A stretch of DNA of 64,000 nucleotides from Pantoea coffeiphila (GTDB taxonomy: Bacteria > Pseudomonadota > Gammaproteobacteria > Enterobacterales > Enterobacteriaceae), in assembly GCF_016909495.1 (NCBI RefSeq), contig NZ_JAFBFW010000004.1:496001-560000 (forward strand), written 5' to 3'. The translations under genes and the position numbers were made by a program. Of this stretch, positions 47,396 through 61,556 are shown piece after piece (positions within the stretch are counted from its first letter, which is position 1; each line of letters starts with the position of its first letter). Below the pieces are notes generated by a model, which did no database searches, was not told the origin of the DNA, and saw only the letters and a list, made by a program, of their open reading frames with translations.

Positions 47396-47430
47396 AAAAA
47401 AGCCACCATCCCAAAGGACAGTGGCTTTTT
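47396..47430 (-). terminator. purL terminator
   Basis: Minus strand AAAAAGCCACTGTC / GGTGGCTTTTTT hairpin with T run, about 50 nt beyond the purL stop. Confidence 0.85.
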
Positions 47431-47479
47431 CAAACCTGCCATTAACCCGCTGATTTACAGCAGGCTACTCACACAGGTA

Positions 47480-50400
47480 TCAGCCCAGCTGCTTACGCGC
47501 ATTGCGGAAAATACGCATCCACGGGCTGTCCTCGCCCCACTCTGCCGGGTGCCAGGAGTTGCTGACGGTACGGAACACGCGCTCCGGGTGCGGCATCATA
47601 ATTGTTACGCGACCGCTTTCGTTAGTCACCGCCGTAATGCCGTTTGGAGAACCGTTCGGGTTAGCCGGGTACTGCTGGGTCACGTTGCCGAAGTTATCGA
47701 CAAAGCGCAGCGCCACCAGACCTTTCTGCTCAAGCTGTGCCAGATGCGCATCGCTGCGCACTTCCACAAAGCCTTCACCGTGCGAAACCGCAATCGGCAT
47801 ACGGGAACCGACCATGCCATCCAGCAGCAGCGACGGGCTGGACGCCACTTCGACCAGGCTGAAGCGGGCTTCAAAACGCTCGGACTGGTTGCGCACAAAG
47901 CGCGGCCACTCTTCGCTACCCGGGATCAGCTCACGCAGATTCGACATCATCTGGCAGCCGTTACACACGCCCAGCGCCAGCGTCTGCGGACGATGGAAGA
48001 AGGTTTCGAACTCGTCGCGCACGCGGCTGTTGAACAGAATCGATTTCGCCCAGCCTTCACCCGCGCCCAGCACATCGCCGTAGGAGAAGCCGCCGCAGGC
48101 AACCAGTGCCTGAACGTCGCTCAGACCACGACGGCCCGCCAGCAGATCGCTCATATGCACGTCAACCGCATCAAATCCGGCACGGTGGAAGGCAGCCGCC
48201 ATCTCAACGTGGGAGTTAACGCCCTGCTCACGCAGCACGGCAACCTTTGGACGCGCGCCGGTGGCAATAAACGGTGCAGCGATATCTTCTTCTGGTTTGA
48301 AGGTCAGTTTGACGTTCAGGCCCGGATCGCTGTTGTCTTTCTTAGCTTCGTGTTCCTGATCGGCACAGGTCGGATTATCACGCAGGCGCTGCATCTGCCA
48401 GGTGGTTTCAGCCCACCAGGTACGCAGCGTGGTACGGCTTTCGCTGTACACAGCGGAATCACCGGAGGTGATCACAAAGCGATCGCCCTCTACCGCACGG
48501 CCCAGCACGTGAACGCAGTCGCCCAGTCCGTTGGCAGCAAACACCTGCTCAACCGCCGCGCAGTCTGCGGCTGCAACCTGAATGACCGCACCCAGCTCTT
48601 CGTTAAACAGCGCAGCCAGGCTATCGCTGCCCAGCGCGGCAATATCTGCCTCAACGCCGCAGTGACCGGTAAAGGCCATTTCTGCCAGCGTTACCAGCAG
48701 GCCGCCGTCTGAACGGTCGTGGTAAGCCAGCAGTTTGTCATCGGCCACCAGCGTCTGAATCGCGTTCCAGAACCCGGCCAGCTGTTTCGCATCGCGCACG
48801 TCGGCAGGTTTGTCACCCAGCTGGCGATAAACCTGAGACAGTGCCGTTGCGCCCAGCGCGTTAACGCCCTGACCAAGGTCGATCAGCAGCAGGCGGTTAT
48901 CCACGGTTTGCAGCTGTGGCGTAGCGGTTTTGCGCACGTCTTCCACACGGGCAAAGGCGGTGATCACCAGCGACAGCGGAGAGGTCATCTCGCGCTGCTC
49001 GGCACCTTCCTGCCAGCGGGTTTTCATCGACATGGAGTCTTTGCCTACCGGGATAGTGATACCCAGCGCCGGGCACAGCTCTTCACCGACGGCTTTGACT
49101 GCTTCATACAGGCCCGCATCTTCACCCGGGTGGCCGGCTGCGGCCATCCAGTTAGCGGAAAGTTTAATACGCGTCAGCGGACCAATCTGGGTCGCTGCGA
49201 TGTTGGTCAGCGCTTCACCCACGGCCAGACGACCGGAAGCAGCGAAGTCCAGCAGCGCAACCGGCGCACGTTCGCCCAGCGCCATTGCTTCACCGTAGTA
49301 ACTGTCAAGGCTGGCGGTGGTGATCGCGCTGTTAGCGACCGGGATCTGCCACGGTCCCACCATCTGATCGCGCGCCACCATACCGGTAACGGAACGGTCG
49401 CCGATGGTCACGAGGAAGGTTTTCTCCGCAACGGTCGGCAGGTGCAGGACGCGGTTGACCGCATCGGCAATGGAAATGTTGTCGCGAACCAGCGCGTCAC
49501 CTTTCGCCTTCAGGGTAGCAACATCGCGGGTCATTTTTGGCGTTTTGCCCAGCAGCACGTCCAGCGGCAGATCGATTGGCGTATTGTCGAAATGGCTGTC
49601 GGCCAGCGACAGGTGCATCTCTTCGGTAGCTTCGCCGATCACCGCATACGGAGCGCGTTCGCGTTTGCACAGTTCGTCAAACAGTTCGATGCTCTCAGGT
49701 GCAACCGCCAGAACATAACGCTCCTGCGATTCGTTACACCAGACTTCCAGCGGACTCATGCCCGGTTCGTCATTGAGGATATCGCGCAGATTGAAACGAC
49801 CACCGCGCTCGCCGTCGCTGACCAGTTCCGGCATGGCGTTGGACAGACCGCCCGCGCCGACGTCGTGGATAAACAGAATCGGGTTGGCTTCACCCATCTG
49901 CCAGCAGCGGTCGATCACTTCCTGGCAGCGGCGTTCCATTTCCGGGTTGTCGCGCTGTACAGAGGCGAAGTCGAGGTCGGCATCGGACTGGCCGGAAGCC
50001 ATAGATGACGCAGCACCGCCACCCAGACCGATATTCATCGCCGGGCCACCCAGTACGATCAGCTTGGCACCCACGGTGATTTCGCCTTTCTGCACGTGAT
50101 CGGCACGGATGTTACCAATACCACCGGCCAGCATGATCGGCTTGTGGTAGCCGCGCAGCTCTTCGCCGTTGTGGCTGTTAACGCGCTCTTCATAGGTACG
50201 GAAGTAGCCGTTCAGCGCCGGGCGACCAAATTCGTTGTTAAACGCCGCGCCGCCCAGAGGGCCTTCGGTCATGATGTCCAGCGCGGTAACGATACGATCC
50301 GGCTTGCCGAAATCCTCTTCCCACGGCTGTTCAAAGCCCGGGATACGCAGGTTAGAAACGGAGAAACCGACCAGGCCAGCTTTTGGCTTCGCGCCGCGCC

Positions 50401-51364
50401 CGGTTGCGCCCTCATCACGGATTTCGCCACCGGAACCGGTCGCCGCACCCGGCCACGGAGAAATCGCCGTCGGGTGGTTATGGGTTTCTACCTTCATCAG
50501 GATGTGCGTGTCTTCCTGATGGAAGTCATAGGCACCCTGACGGTCAGCGTAGAAACGGCCGACCTGAGAACCTTCCATCACCGCGGCATTGTCTTTATAG
50601 GCAGACAGCACGTGGTCCGGGGTCTTCTCGAAGGTATTTTTGATCATCTTGAACAGCGACTTCGGCTGCTGCTCACCGTCAATCACCCAGTCGGCGTTGA
50701 AAATTTTGTGACGGCAGTGCTCGGAGTTTGCCTGGGCAAACATATAGAGCTCGATGTCGTTCGGGTTGCGCCCCAGTTTTTCAAACGCGGCCAGCAGGTA
50801 GTCGATCTCATCCTCGGCCAGTGCCAGGCCCAGCTTGATATTGGCCTGAACCAGCGCATCACGACCTTCACCCAGCACGTCCACGCTCTGTACCGGCGCG
50901 GGCTGATGGTGTGCGAACAGCTGCTCGGCCTGATTCAGATCCGTAAACACGGTTTCCATCATGCGATCGTGCAGCAGAGCGGCCAAAGCCCCCCACTGTG
51001 CATCGGTCAGCTGTGGAGCCTGAATATAGAAGGCCAGGCCGCGCTCAAGGCGCAGAACCTGCGGCAGGTCGCAGTTGTGGGCAATATCGGTCGCTTTGGA
51101 TGACCACGGGGAGATCGTGCCGGGACGCGGGGTCACCAGCAGCAGGCGGCCTTCCGGGGTATGCTCAGCGAGAGAAGGACCGTATTTCAGCAGGCGCTGC
51201 AGGCGCGCTTTCGCATCCGCATCAAGCGGCGCGCTGACATCGGCGAAATGGACGTACTCGGCGTAAATATCACTCACCGGCAGGTGAGCGTCCTGAAAGC
51301 GGGTCAGCAGTTTGTTAATACGAAATGCCGACAGGGCGGGCGAACCACGCAGAATTTCCATCAT
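47480..51364 (-). CDS. purL: Phosphoribosylformylglycinamidine synthase
   Basis: Fourth step of de novo purine synthesis: FGAR, ATP and glutamine to FGAM. The 1,294-aa single-chain enzyme matches the gammaproteobacterial large form. It has an N-terminal PurS-like domain, a linker, tandem AIRS-type synthetase domains (for example [20 protein letters not shown]) and a C-terminal glutamine amidotransferase with the nucleophile Cys in [11 protein letters not shown]. The start is the first of two consecutive ATG codons at 51364; upstream codons in frame are not conserved. A PurR-type box lies about 90 bp upstream. Confidence 0.97.
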   Translation of the reverse strand: MMEILRGSPALSAFRINKLLTRFQDAHLPVSDIYAEYVHFADVSAPLDADAKARLQRLLKYGPSLAEHTPEGRLLLVTPRPGTISPWSSKATDIAHNCDLPQVLRLERGLAFYIQAPQLTDAQWGALAALLHDRMMETVFTDLNQAEQLFAHHQPAPVQSVDVLGEGRDALVQANIKLGLALAEDEIDYLLAAFEKLGRNPNDIELYMFAQANSEHCRHKIFNADWVIDGEQQPKSLFKMIKNTFEKTPDHVLSAYKDNAAVMEGSQVGRFYADRQGAYDFHQEDTHILMKVETHNHPTAISPWPGAATGSGGEIRDEGATGRGAKPKAGLVGFSVSNLRIPGFEQPWEEDFGKPDRIVTALDIMTEGPLGGAAFNNEFGRPALNGYFRTYEERVNSHNGEELRGYHKPIMLAGGIGNIRADHVQKGEITVGAKLIVLGGPAMNIGLGGGAASSMASGQSDADLDFASVQRDNPEMERRCQEVIDRCWQMGEANPILFIHDVGAGGLSNAMPELVSDGERGGRFNLRDILNDEPGMSPLEVWCNESQERYVLAVAPESIELFDELCKRERAPYAVIGEATEEMHLSLADSHFDNTPIDLPLDVLLGKTPKMTRDVATLKAKGDALVRDNISIADAVNRVLHLPTVAEKTFLVTIGDRSVTGMVARDQMVGPWQIPVANSAITTASLDSYYGEAMALGERAPVALLDFAASGRLAVGEALTNIAATQIGPLTRIKLSANWMAAAGHPGEDAGLYEAVKAVGEELCPALGITIPVGKDSMSMKTRWQEGAEQREMTSPLSLVITAFARVEDVRKTATPQLQTVDNRLLLIDLGQGVNALGATALSQVYRQLGDKPADVRDAKQLAGFWNAIQTLVADDKLLAYHDRSDGGLLVTLAEMAFTGHCGVEADIAALGSDSLAALFNEELGAVIQVAAADCAAVEQVFAANGLGDCVHVLGRAVEGDRFVITSGDSAVYSESRTTLRTWWAETTWQMQRLRDNPTCADQEHEAKKDNSDPGLNVKLTFKPEEDIAAPFIATGARPKVAVLREQGVNSHVEMAAAFHRAGFDAVDVHMSDLLAGRRGLSDVQALVACGGFSYGDVLGAGEGWAKSILFNSRVRDEFETFFHRPQTLALGVCNGCQMMSNLRELIPGSEEWPRFVRNQSERFEARFSLVEVASSPSLLLDGMVGSRMPIAVSHGEGFVEVRSDAHLAQLEQKGLVALRFVDNFGNVTQQYPANPNGSPNGITAVTNESGRVTIMMPHPERVFRTVSNSWHPAEWGEDSPWMRIFRNARKQLG

Positions 51365-51429
51365 TAAAGATCTCTCGTCTCGAAGCGCCGGGCGACGCTT
51401 CATTGGGCGCAACAGGGAAAACGGGCGCT

Positions 51430-51468
51430 ATTATAGAGAATCCCCACCGGTTACGAAACCGTTTGCGC
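51430..51468 (-). promoter_or_regulatory. purL promoter: -10 element and PurR-type box
   Basis: Minus strand TATAAT is at 51435-51430. At 51468-51453 the minus strand reads GCGCAAACGGTTTCGT, a near-perfect PurR box that would cover the -35 region. Confidence 0.8.
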
Positions 51469-51633
51469 AGAATTAATCGACATCCAGAATTGGCTGAAAA
51501 TTACACGATTCAGGTTGATTTAAGTTGCGATGCCACGCGGACTTGAGCAAAATGCCCCACGCTCAGGAGCAATTATAGCCAATAAATACTGCCGTAAAAG
51601 ACAGATACCTGAGAGCTACCGAGAGATAACTAT

Positions 51634-53091
51634 TTGAAACGCCTAAAATTAAATTACCTGCTCATCGGGCTGGTTATGGTGCTGCTCGCGCTTGCACTGT
51701 GGCCGTCGATACCCTGGTACGGCGGTGCAACTGACCGCATCGCGCAGATAAAATCGCGAGGAGTTTTACGTGTGAGCACGATAAATTCTCCTTTGACTTA
51801 TTACACCGTCAATAAATCACCGGCCGGTATGGACTACGAGCTGGCAAAACGCTTTGCCGATTATCTCGGCGTGAAGCTGGAAGTAACCGTGCGCCCGAAC
51901 CTGAGCGATCTGTTTGACGATCTGGAAGATGACAAAGCTGATGTGCTGGCGGCCGGTTTAATTTACAACAATGAGCGTCTGGCACATTTTCGCGCCGGTC
52001 CGACCTACTATTCCGTTTCGCAGCAGCTGGTGTACCGCATCGGCGCAGCCAGACCGAAGAATCTCGGGGATCTGAAAGGACGGCTGATCGTCGCATCCGG
52101 CTCAGCCTATCTTTCCACCCTGCGCGGTTCGAAAGAAAATCAGTACCCGGACCTCGACTGGGCGATCTCCACCGATCAAACGCCGCAGACGCTGCTGCAG
52201 GCGGTTGCCGATGGCAAAATCGATTATACGGTGGGCGATTCGGTCACTATTGGCCTGATGCAGCGTATCCATCCGCAGCTGGCGGTGGCGTTTGATATCA
52301 CCGATGAAGAGCCCGTCACCTGGTATATCCAGCGGGAACAGGACGACAGCCTGAATGCGGCGATGCTCGACTTCTACAACGAGATGGGTGAAGAAGGTGC
52401 GATGGCGCGGCTGGATGAGAAGTATCTCGGCCACGTCGGTACTTTTGACTATGTTGATACCCGGACATTCCTGCGTGCCATTGACGGCACGCTACCGGCG
52501 ATCCAGCCGCTGTTTGAAAAATATGCGCAGAGCATCGACTGGCGACTGCTGGCGGCAATCTCTTACCAGGAATCACACTGGAATCCCCAGGCTACCTCGC
52601 CAACCGGCGTGCGCGGGATGATGATGTTAACGCGTAACACCGCAGACAGCCTGAACGTGACGGACCGGACCGATCCCGAGCAAAGCGTGCGCGGCGGCAG
52701 CGAGTATTTGGTAAAGATGATGGAGAAAGTGCCTGCGGGGATCCCGGATGATGAACGCATCTGGTTCGCCCTCGCCGCTTACAATATGGGCTACGCCCAT
52801 ATGCTGGATGCACGCAAGCTGACGGAAAAACAGCAGGGTAATCCTGACAGCTGGGCAGATGTAAAGCTGCGTCTGCCGATGTTAAGCCAGAAGCGTTACT
52901 ACAGCCAGACCACCTATGGCTATGCGCGCGGGCACGAAGCCTACGCGTATGTCGAGAATATTCGTAAGTATCAGATAAGCCTGGTGGGATACCTGGAAGA
53001 TCAGGAAAGAAAGCTAGCGCAGAAGGCCGCAACCGAGGCCGAGTTGGGTAACGCCTACCCTGCCGTTCCGCCACAGCTGGCGATGAACTGA
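51634..53091 (+). CDS. mltF: Membrane-bound lytic transglycosylase F
   Basis: Cleaves peptidoglycan glycan strands at the outer membrane. The 485-aa protein has an N-terminal hydrophobic segment (about residues 7-28), an amino-acid-binding-protein-like domain (about 40-270) with regulatory function, and a C-terminal SLT domain with catalytic Glu near residue 314 ([15 protein letters not shown]) and the GMMMLT and AAYNMGYAH motifs. The start codon is TTG at 51634 with GAGAG upstream, as I recall for the E. coli gene. Divergent from purL and convergent with tadA, with a 2-bp gap. Confidence 0.96.
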   Translation: MKRLKLNYLLIGLVMVLLALALWPSIPWYGGATDRIAQIKSRGVLRVSTINSPLTYYTVNKSPAGMDYELAKRFADYLGVKLEVTVRPNLSDLFDDLEDDKADVLAAGLIYNNERLAHFRAGPTYYSVSQQLVYRIGAARPKNLGDLKGRLIVASGSAYLSTLRGSKENQYPDLDWAISTDQTPQTLLQAVADGKIDYTVGDSVTIGLMQRIHPQLAVAFDITDEEPVTWYIQREQDDSLNAAMLDFYNEMGEEGAMARLDEKYLGHVGTFDYVDTRTFLRAIDGTLPAIQPLFEKYAQSIDWRLLAAISYQESHWNPQATSPTGVRGMMMLTRNTADSLNVTDRTDPEQSVRGGSEYLVKMMEKVPAGIPDDERIWFALAAYNMGYAHMLDARKLTEKQQGNPDSWADVKLRLPMLSQKRYYSQTTYGYARGHEAYAYVENIRKYQISLVGYLEDQERKLAQKAATEAELGNAYPAVPPQLAMN

Positions 53092-53093
53092 GG

Positions 53094-53618
<525 letters not shown>

Positions 53619-53649
53619 TTATACACTGATTACGCCCGACAGACCGCGC

Positions 53650-54288
53650 TTATTCCAGCTGTTGCAGCTCTCCCACGGGGGTTACGCGGAAACGATGCTG
53701 ACAGAAGAACAGTAATGGGTTGTCCTGATTACTGTCACTGTACCCACTGTAGAGCTGGAGCGGCGTGCCGATCTGCTCCTCCAGCTGCGCGACTTTCTCG
53801 TGCCCCAGGCAGCGAAGCGCCAGCACCCGTCCGCCCCTGGCACGGGACATCTGGCTGGCGATCAGTTTAACCTTCGGCAGAAACGCGGAATCGAAATACA
53901 CCTGCTCCACCAGCGGCTGCGGCGAACCGGTGATTAACCAGACGTCGGCATCATCGCTATTGAGGTAGTCCGTCAGGCGCTGCTGTACCACCGGAAAAGC
54001 CTTCACGCGCTGGCGAAACCAGCGGGCGAACTCATTTTCCCGCTGTAGCAGGCGCTGCTCGCTGTGCCCGAAGGTAATGGACCACAGCAGCAGGCTCATT
54101 GGCCAGCGCGCAGCGCGACCGCGAAGTAACAGGCCCGCAGCCACCACCGGCAGCAGCGGTAAAACCAGCAGCAGATTTAATGGCTGACGACGCAGCATCC
54201 AGCGCATATAGGTACCAAACATATCCTGCTGGTGCAGCGTACCGTCGAGATCGAAAAAAATAACGCGTCGTTCCTGACTGGTTGTCAA
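53650..54288 (-). CDS. pgpC: Phosphatidylglycerophosphatase C
   Basis: HAD-superfamily inner-membrane phosphatase, one of three enzymes making phosphatidylglycerol from PGP. The 212-aa protein has the N-terminal FFDLDGTLHQQD (nucleophile Asp13, Asp15), one membrane helix (about residues 35-55), the motif II region LITGSPQPL and the motif III/IV region GYSDSNQDNPLL. Formerly YfhB. Neighbouring tadA and yfhH match E. coli order, except that murQ lies between pgpC and yfhH. Confidence 0.93.
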   Translation of the reverse strand: MTTSQERRVIFFDLDGTLHQQDMFGTYMRWMLRRQPLNLLLVLPLLPVVAAGLLLRGRAARWPMSLLLWSITFGHSEQRLLQRENEFARWFRQRVKAFPVVQQRLTDYLNSDDADVWLITGSPQPLVEQVYFDSAFLPKVKLIASQMSRARGGRVLALRCLGHEKVAQLEEQIGTPLQLYSGYSDSNQDNPLLFFCQHRFRVTPVGELQQLE

Positions 54289-54471
54289 ACCTTACTCCTC
54301 GCAGTCAATGAATCTTATAAAATGGGTGAAGAGGAAGCTGTTGCTCAGCCTCATCGATCGGCCCGTTACTCACGTTCTTCGCCGTCTGGCTTCGTTCACC
54401 AACAGCAAAGCACGCTACACCCGTAGCGTACAGAGAATAAGTGTAGTCAGAAGTGAGTGAAGAACTCGCTT

Positions 54472-55368
54472 TTAGCGCTCGTTAAGCGCGGCGCGAAGAA
54501 AACCACCGTGCCTGGCAAGCCGCTCGCGCGCCTCGGAGCCTGGCAGATCGGCCAGGATCATCAGAATGGCCGTTTTAACTTCATAGTCGACCTGTCCCAA
54601 CGCCTCATCGGCCTGCTGCTGCGTGCAACCGGTAGCTTCGCATACCATTCGGTGCGCGCGATCCACCAGTTTGATATTGGTGGCTTTCATATCGACCATC
54701 AGGTTTTGCCAGACCTTGCCGATTTTCACCATCGCACCGGTGGAGATCATATTCAGTACCAGCTTTTGTGCGGTACCGGACTTCAGACGGGTTGACCCGG
54801 TTAGCGCTTCCGGTCCTACCACTGGCGAAATAGCAATTTCGGCTTCGCAGGCAATTGGCGATCCGGGATTGCAGGAAATAGCTGCCGTGCGACATCCGTG
54901 CTGGCGGGCATAGCGTAGCGCACCGATGACGTAAGGCGTACGGCCGGAAGCGGCCAGACCGATCACCATATCATTGGGGCTGAGCTCCAGCCCCTGCAAA
55001 TCGCGGACGCCCAGTTGTTCATCGTCTTCAGCGCCCTCAACGGCCTTAAACATCGCACCTGGCCCACCAGCAATCAAACCAATCACCAGATCGTGTGATA
55101 CACCAAAGGTCGGCGGGCATTCGGATGCATCCAGCACGCCAAGGCGGCCGCTTGTACCTGCTCCCATATAGATGATGCGACCACCGGCAGACAGTGCGGC
55201 GGCGGCGGCGTCAACGGCCTTTGCTACCTGCGGCAGAGTCAGGCTTACCGCCGCAGCCACGGTGGCATCCTGCTGGTTAAACTTGCTGACCATCTCCAGC
55301 GTTGACAGGCTGTCGAGGTCAAGAGTGTCCGCATTGCGGGTTTCTGACACCAGTGAACCCAGATCCAT
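54472..55368 (-). CDS. murQ: N-acetylmuramic acid 6-phosphate etherase
   Basis: Cleaves the lactyl ether of MurNAc-6-phosphate to GlcNAc-6-phosphate, recycling cell-wall sugar imported by MurP or made by AnmK. The 298-aa protein is a SIS-domain enzyme with [22 protein letters not shown] and the C-terminal UBA-like helix region ([19 protein letters not shown]). Here it stands alone, divergent from the RpiR-type regulator gene yfhH. The shared 276-bp region holds a 17-bp palindrome. The transporter gene murP is about 54 kb away. Confidence 0.96.
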   Translation of the reverse strand: MDLGSLVSETRNADTLDLDSLSTLEMVSKFNQQDATVAAAVSLTLPQVAKAVDAAAAALSAGGRIIYMGAGTSGRLGVLDASECPPTFGVSHDLVIGLIAGGPGAMFKAVEGAEDDEQLGVRDLQGLELSPNDMVIGLAASGRTPYVIGALRYARQHGCRTAAISCNPGSPIACEAEIAISPVVGPEALTGSTRLKSGTAQKLVLNMISTGAMVKIGKVWQNLMVDMKATNIKLVDRAHRMVCEATGCTQQQADEALGQVDYEVKTAILMILADLPGSEARERLARHGGFLRAALNER

Positions 55369-55414
55369 TCTTTCCCCTTGACTGAATTTTTAATTCGAAC
55401 AGATATTTCATTTG

Positions 55415-55431
55415 TTGAATATTTTATTCAA
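55415..55431. promoter_or_regulatory. Palindromic operator candidate between murQ and yfhH
   Basis: TTGAATATTTTATTCAA is a perfect 7-3-7 inverted repeat, about 47 bp before murQ. A related partial repeat TGAATTTTTAATTC lies at about 55383-55396. RpiR-type regulators bind inverted repeats in divergent promoters, so YfhH is the likely ligand, by position. Confidence 0.5.
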
Positions 55432-55644
55432 AATAAACCGTTTTTACACTAAGATCATTGTAAACGTTAGTAGAACGACGAGAAGCAGAAAAATCCGGCA
55501 CGCTTACCGGCTCGCCCGAAGCGCGCTGAATTTTGGCCCGCTAAAGCATGGAAACTGCTAATCAGTAGGTTAGACTTTGCGTCATGCCTGTTATCATTGC
55601 TGCCAATTCAACGTGATGAATTCGAATTGGCAAGAGGAAAAGAG

Positions 55645-56484
55645 ATGAGTTCACTGCTGCGTATTCGTCAGCTGTATCCCAGCCTGGCACTCAATGAGCG
55701 CCGCCTGGCTGACTACCTGCTGTCGCAGCCGGACCGCGCGCGTCACCTGAGTTCACAAAAGCTGGCGGATGAATCCGGCGTCAGCCAGTCGAGTGTCGTT
55801 AAGTTTGCCCAAAAGCTGGGCTACAAAGGCTTCCCTGCGCTGAAACTGGCACTCAGTGAGTCGCTGGCGGACAAAGACGCGATTACCGTGCATAACCTGA
55901 TTCTCAGCGACGACCCCCTTAAAACCGTGGGCGAGAAGCTGTTTACGGAAAAGATGTCAGCCATCCGCGCCACACTGGATATCAACAGTGAAGAGATGCT
56001 GCTGGAGACGCTGCGCCTGCTGCGAAACGCGAAGCGTATTGTTCTGGTGGGTATTGGCGCTTCCGGTTTAGTGGCAAAAGATTTTTCGTGGAAGCTGATG
56101 AAGATTGGTATCAGCGCGGTTGCAGAGCAGGATATGCATGCGTTGTTGGCCAGCGTGCAGGCAATGAGCCCCGGCGATGTGCTGCTGGCGATCTCCTACA
56201 CCGGCGAGCGCCGGGAAATCAACCTGGCGGCTCAGGAAGCACAACGTATTGGCGCCACGGTGCTGGCTTTTACTGGCTTTACGCCGAATACGCTGCAACA
56301 GGCTGCGTCGCACTGTCTCTATACTGTGGCAGAGGAGCAAACCACCCGCAGTGCCGCGATATCTTCAACTATGGCGCAGCTGGCACTTACCGATCTGCTG
56401 TTTATGGCACTGATCCAGCGCGATCCTGAACGTGCAACCAGCCATATCCGGCACAGTGAGGCGCTGGTTAAGAAGTTGACTTGA
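55645..56484 (+). CDS. yfhH: RpiR-family transcriptional regulator YfhH
   Basis: A 279-aa regulator with an N-terminal RpiR helix-turn-helix (about residues 1-77, SSQKLADESGVSQSSVVKFAQKLG) and a C-terminal SIS sugar-phosphate-binding domain (about 120-260, IVLVGIGASGLVAKDFSWKL and LLAISYTGERREI). It is close to E. coli YfhH, found at the same place before yfhL. Its divergence from murQ suggests that it senses MurNAc-6-phosphate and controls murQ, the role of MurR in E. coli. The ATG at 55645 follows GAGGAAA; upstream in-frame codons are not conserved. Confidence 0.9.
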   Translation: MSSLLRIRQLYPSLALNERRLADYLLSQPDRARHLSSQKLADESGVSQSSVVKFAQKLGYKGFPALKLALSESLADKDAITVHNLILSDDPLKTVGEKLFTEKMSAIRATLDINSEEMLLETLRLLRNAKRIVLVGIGASGLVAKDFSWKLMKIGISAVAEQDMHALLASVQAMSPGDVLLAISYTGERREINLAAQEAQRIGATVLAFTGFTPNTLQQAASHCLYTVAEEQTTRSAAISSTMAQLALTDLLFMALIQRDPERATSHIRHSEALVKKLT

Positions 56485-56650
56485 TGATGGCCGTCAGAAG
56501 GTTCGCGAACGAAACGTGTTTTTATACGGTTAAAACAGCGTCGTTATTGGGGCTATTCATCAATTGTGATACAGTGCGCGGCATTGACTCTGCAACAGTA
56601 AGTTAATGGAATCCAGATTTTTCAACTTGTTAACTTACTGATTGAATTAA

Positions 56651-57302
<652 letters not shown>

Positions 57303-57303
<1 letters not shown>

Positions 57304-58034
57304 TAGCGACGCGCTTCCCGCATCAGCTGCTTCATCTCTTTGACTGCATCCGCCAGGCCACTGAAGACCGCTCGTCCGATGATCGCGTGGCCGATGTTCA
57401 ACTCGTGCATCTCCGGCAGCACGGCAATAGGCTGGACGTTGTGATAGGTCAGGCCGTGACCGGCATTGACCTTCAGTCCTTTACCTGCAGCATAGGTTGC
57501 CGCTTCGGCAATGCGTGCCAGCTCCGCATCGCGCGCCGGGCCTTCTGCCGCTTCGGCGTAAGCCCCGGTATGGATTTCAATATAAGGGGCACCGGAAGCC
57601 ACGGCGGCGTCGATTTGCCCACGATCGGCGTCAATAAACAGAGAAACGAGGATGCCGGCGTCGTTCAGGCGCTTAACCGCAGCCGTCACTTTTTCCAGCT
57701 GACCGGCCACATCCAGCCCGCCTTCGGTAGTCACCTCTTCACGTTTTTCTGGGACCAGGCAGCAAAAGTGCGGCACAATCTCGCAGGCGATATCGACCAT
57801 CTCATCGGTAACGGCCATTTCCAGATTCATGCGGGTCTGAATAGTCTGGCGCAGAATACGCACATCGCGATCGGTGATGTGGCGACGGTCTTCACGTAAA
57901 TGGACGGTAATGCCGTCAGCACCCGCCTGCTCTGAGACAAATGCCGCCTGAACCGGGTCGGGATAATTAGTACCGCGAGCGTTGCGTACGGTAGCAACGT
58001 GATCGATGTTTACGCCTAACAGTAACTCAGCCAT
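57303..58034 (-). CDS. pdxJ: Pyridoxine 5'-phosphate synthase
   Basis: Final ring-closing step of DXP-dependent vitamin B6 synthesis. The 243-aa TIM-barrel enzyme has [17 protein letters not shown] at the N terminus (with the catalytic His), [21 protein letters not shown] and [11 protein letters not shown]. It follows recO with a 72-bp gap and precedes acpS in the lepA-to-acpS cluster. Confidence 0.97.
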
Positions 58035-58106
58035 GGGGTCCTCTGGTAATCGCGAATGTTTTATCGAGTGTACAACGTTAGACAGGCGCAGGGGTATGAC
58101 CTGTCG

Positions 58107-58844
58107 CTATTCGTCTGCCGCAGGCGGAGTGTCCGCTCGTTTTCTCGGCAGAAACTGGCGAAACAGCTCGGTGCTTTTTAGCGGCCGACCGCCGAGATAG
58201 GGTTTGAGTGCAATACGGGTAAAACGCTTGGCTGCCCGCAGGGTGTCCGCATCGGGGAATTCTCGCTGCCAGAGCGCGCGCAGCTGTCGACCGGTGAAGC
58301 TGCGGTTGTTGACCACCAGGCTGGCAATAAAGCCCTTCTCTTCCCGATAGCTGTAGGTCATCTCATCGGCAACCTCTTCACCGCTTCCGGCGCAGTGCAT
58401 GAAATCCACGCCGTAGCCGAGATGGCCCAGCATAGCCAGCTCAAAGCGGCGCAGCGCAGGTTCGGGTGAGCCGGACGTTGCAGCCAGCGCCTGGATGCAG
58501 TGCAGGTAGTCAAAAAAGAGTTCGTTGAAGGCGGTTTCGTGCTCCAGCACGCGGGTGAGCAGTTCGTTGACGTACAGGCCACAGTAGAGGGTAGTGCCGC
58601 TGAGCGGAAGCGCCAGCGAAACGGGTTCAGCCCCGCGCAGTGTTTTCACCTCGCCGCGCCCTCCCCAGCGTACCAGCAGAGGCGTGAAGGGTTGCAGTGC
58701 ACCCTTGAGGCTGGAACGTTTGGAGCGGGCACCTTTCGCCATGACCCGCACCCTGCCGTGCTGTTCAGAAAACAGATCGAGCAGCAGGCTGGTTTCGCTC
58801 CACGGGCGTGCGTGCAGAACAAATGCGCGTTGCCAGCCTTCCAT
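58107..58844 (-). CDS. recO: DNA repair protein RecO
   Basis: Helps RecR load RecA on SSB-coated gaps and anneals single strands. The 245-aa protein has an N-terminal OB fold ([27 protein letters not shown]) and a helical C-terminal domain; the zinc cysteines found in some families are absent, as expected in enterobacteria. The ATG at 58844 is preferred to the TTG one codon upstream. It begins 5 bp after the era stop. Confidence 0.95.
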   Translation of the reverse strand: MEGWQRAFVLHARPWSETSLLLDLFSEQHGRVRVMAKGARSKRSSLKGALQPFTPLLVRWGGRGEVKTLRGAEPVSLALPLSGTTLYCGLYVNELLTRVLEHETAFNELFFDYLHCIQALAATSGSPEPALRRFELAMLGHLGYGVDFMHCAGSGEEVADEMTYSYREEKGFIASLVVNNRSFTGRQLRALWQREFPDADTLRAAKRFTRIALKPYLGGRPLKSTELFRQFLPRKRADTPPAADE

Positions 58845-58849
58845 CAAAA

Positions 58850-60435
<1,586 letters not shown>

Positions 60436-60463
60436 TTACCAATTTCTGAATGCGTCAATTATG

Positions 60464-60518
60464 CTGCACACGGAACAGGGCTGAGCCTGAACACCAACAC
60501 GATCTGTTTCGTGTGCAG
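60464..60518 (-). promoter_or_regulatory. rnc leader stem-loop, likely RNase III autoregulatory site
   Basis: Minus strand CTGCACACGAAACAG pairs with CTGTTCCGTGTGCAG: a 15-bp stem with one mismatch and a 25-nt loop, about 30 nt before the rnc start. In E. coli RNase III cleaves a stem in its own leader to destabilise the message. Position and length fit the same role. Confidence 0.75.
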
Positions 60519-60572
60519 TGGCTCCCCAAAGCGGGAAGCCAACCGTTAAATATACTCATCCTACGATGAGTA

Positions 60573-61526
60573 TTAGTGAATGCCACCAATCCGGCTCAGA
60601 CGTACGCCGGTCGGCCATTCGCCTTCCTGTTTTTCGAAGCTCATCCAGATAGCCGTCGCTTTACCCACCAGATTGCGTTCCGGGACAAAGCCCCAGTAGC
60701 GGCTGTCGGCGCTGTTATCTCGGTTGTCGCCCATCATAAAGTACATGCCCTGCGGCACGACCCACGTGGACTGCTCCTGTCCTGGCTGCTGATAGTAAGA
60801 AGCAGCCTGGCTTGGCATCTGAGTCACCAGCAGAATCCGGTGAGTCACGTCGCCAAGTGTTTCATTACGCGTTGCCAGGCGCAGACCACCAGGCATGGAT
60901 TCACCCTGCGGCACCTGGAAGAATCCATTGCCGGCTTCATTGCCGTTAAAACCGCTGAAGGTCTGGATAAAGTCGCTTGGCTCTACGTCGGAGTAAGTCA
61001 CCGGTAGCGCGGTTTCACACTGACCACCACCGCAGCCAGGCGTGACTGATACCGTTTTACTCAGCGGATCGTAGGTAACCCGATCGCCGGGAACGCCAAT
61101 GGCACGCTTAATATAGTCCAGACTTGGATCTTTCGGGTATTTAAATACCACCACGTCACCACGCTTAGGATGCCCGGTTGGGATCAGCGTAGTCTGGGTG
61201 ATCGGGTCTTTGATGCCATAAGCATATTTTTCCACGAGGATAAAATCCCCGATCAGCAGCGTCGGCATCATCGATCCTGATGGGATCTGGAACGGCTCAA
61301 AAATAAATGAACGGACCACGAAAACCACCAACAATACCGGGAACACCGATGCTGTAGTTTCCACCCAGCCCGGCTGTTTATCCGCTTTGGTTTCTGGCGT
61401 ACCTTCGGCTTTTGCCGCTGCGCGCTTCGCCCGGCGGGCCGGTGCCCATTTATACTTGTCGATACACCAGATAATCCCGGTGACCAGCGTTGCTATCGCC
61501 AGAATCAGGGCGAACATATTAGCCAT
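60573..61526 (-). CDS. lepB: Signal peptidase I
   Basis: Removes signal peptides from exported proteins at the periplasmic face. The 317-aa protein (324 in E. coli) has two N-terminal membrane helices (about residues 3-21 and 60-77). The Ser-Lys dyad is Ser85 (PSGSMMPTL) and Lys140 (PSLDYIKRAIGVPGDR), and box E is GDNRDNSADSRYWGFVPE. Downstream of lepA with a 30-bp gap and upstream of rnc. Confidence 0.97.
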   Translation of the reverse strand: MANMFALILAIATLVTGIIWCIDKYKWAPARRAKRAAAKAEGTPETKADKQPGWVETTASVFPVLLVVFVVRSFIFEPFQIPSGSMMPTLLIGDFILVEKYAYGIKDPITQTTLIPTGHPKRGDVVVFKYPKDPSLDYIKRAIGVPGDRVTYDPLSKTVSVTPGCGGGQCETALPVTYSDVEPSDFIQTFSGFNGNEAGNGFFQVPQGESMPGGLRLATRNETLGDVTHRILLVTQMPSQAASYYQQPGQEQSTWVVPQGMYFMMGDNRDNSADSRYWGFVPERNLVGKATAIWMSFEKQEGEWPTGVRLSRIGGIH

Positions 61527-61556
61527 TCCAGTTCCCTCAAAGCCCGAAGCCGGGCC

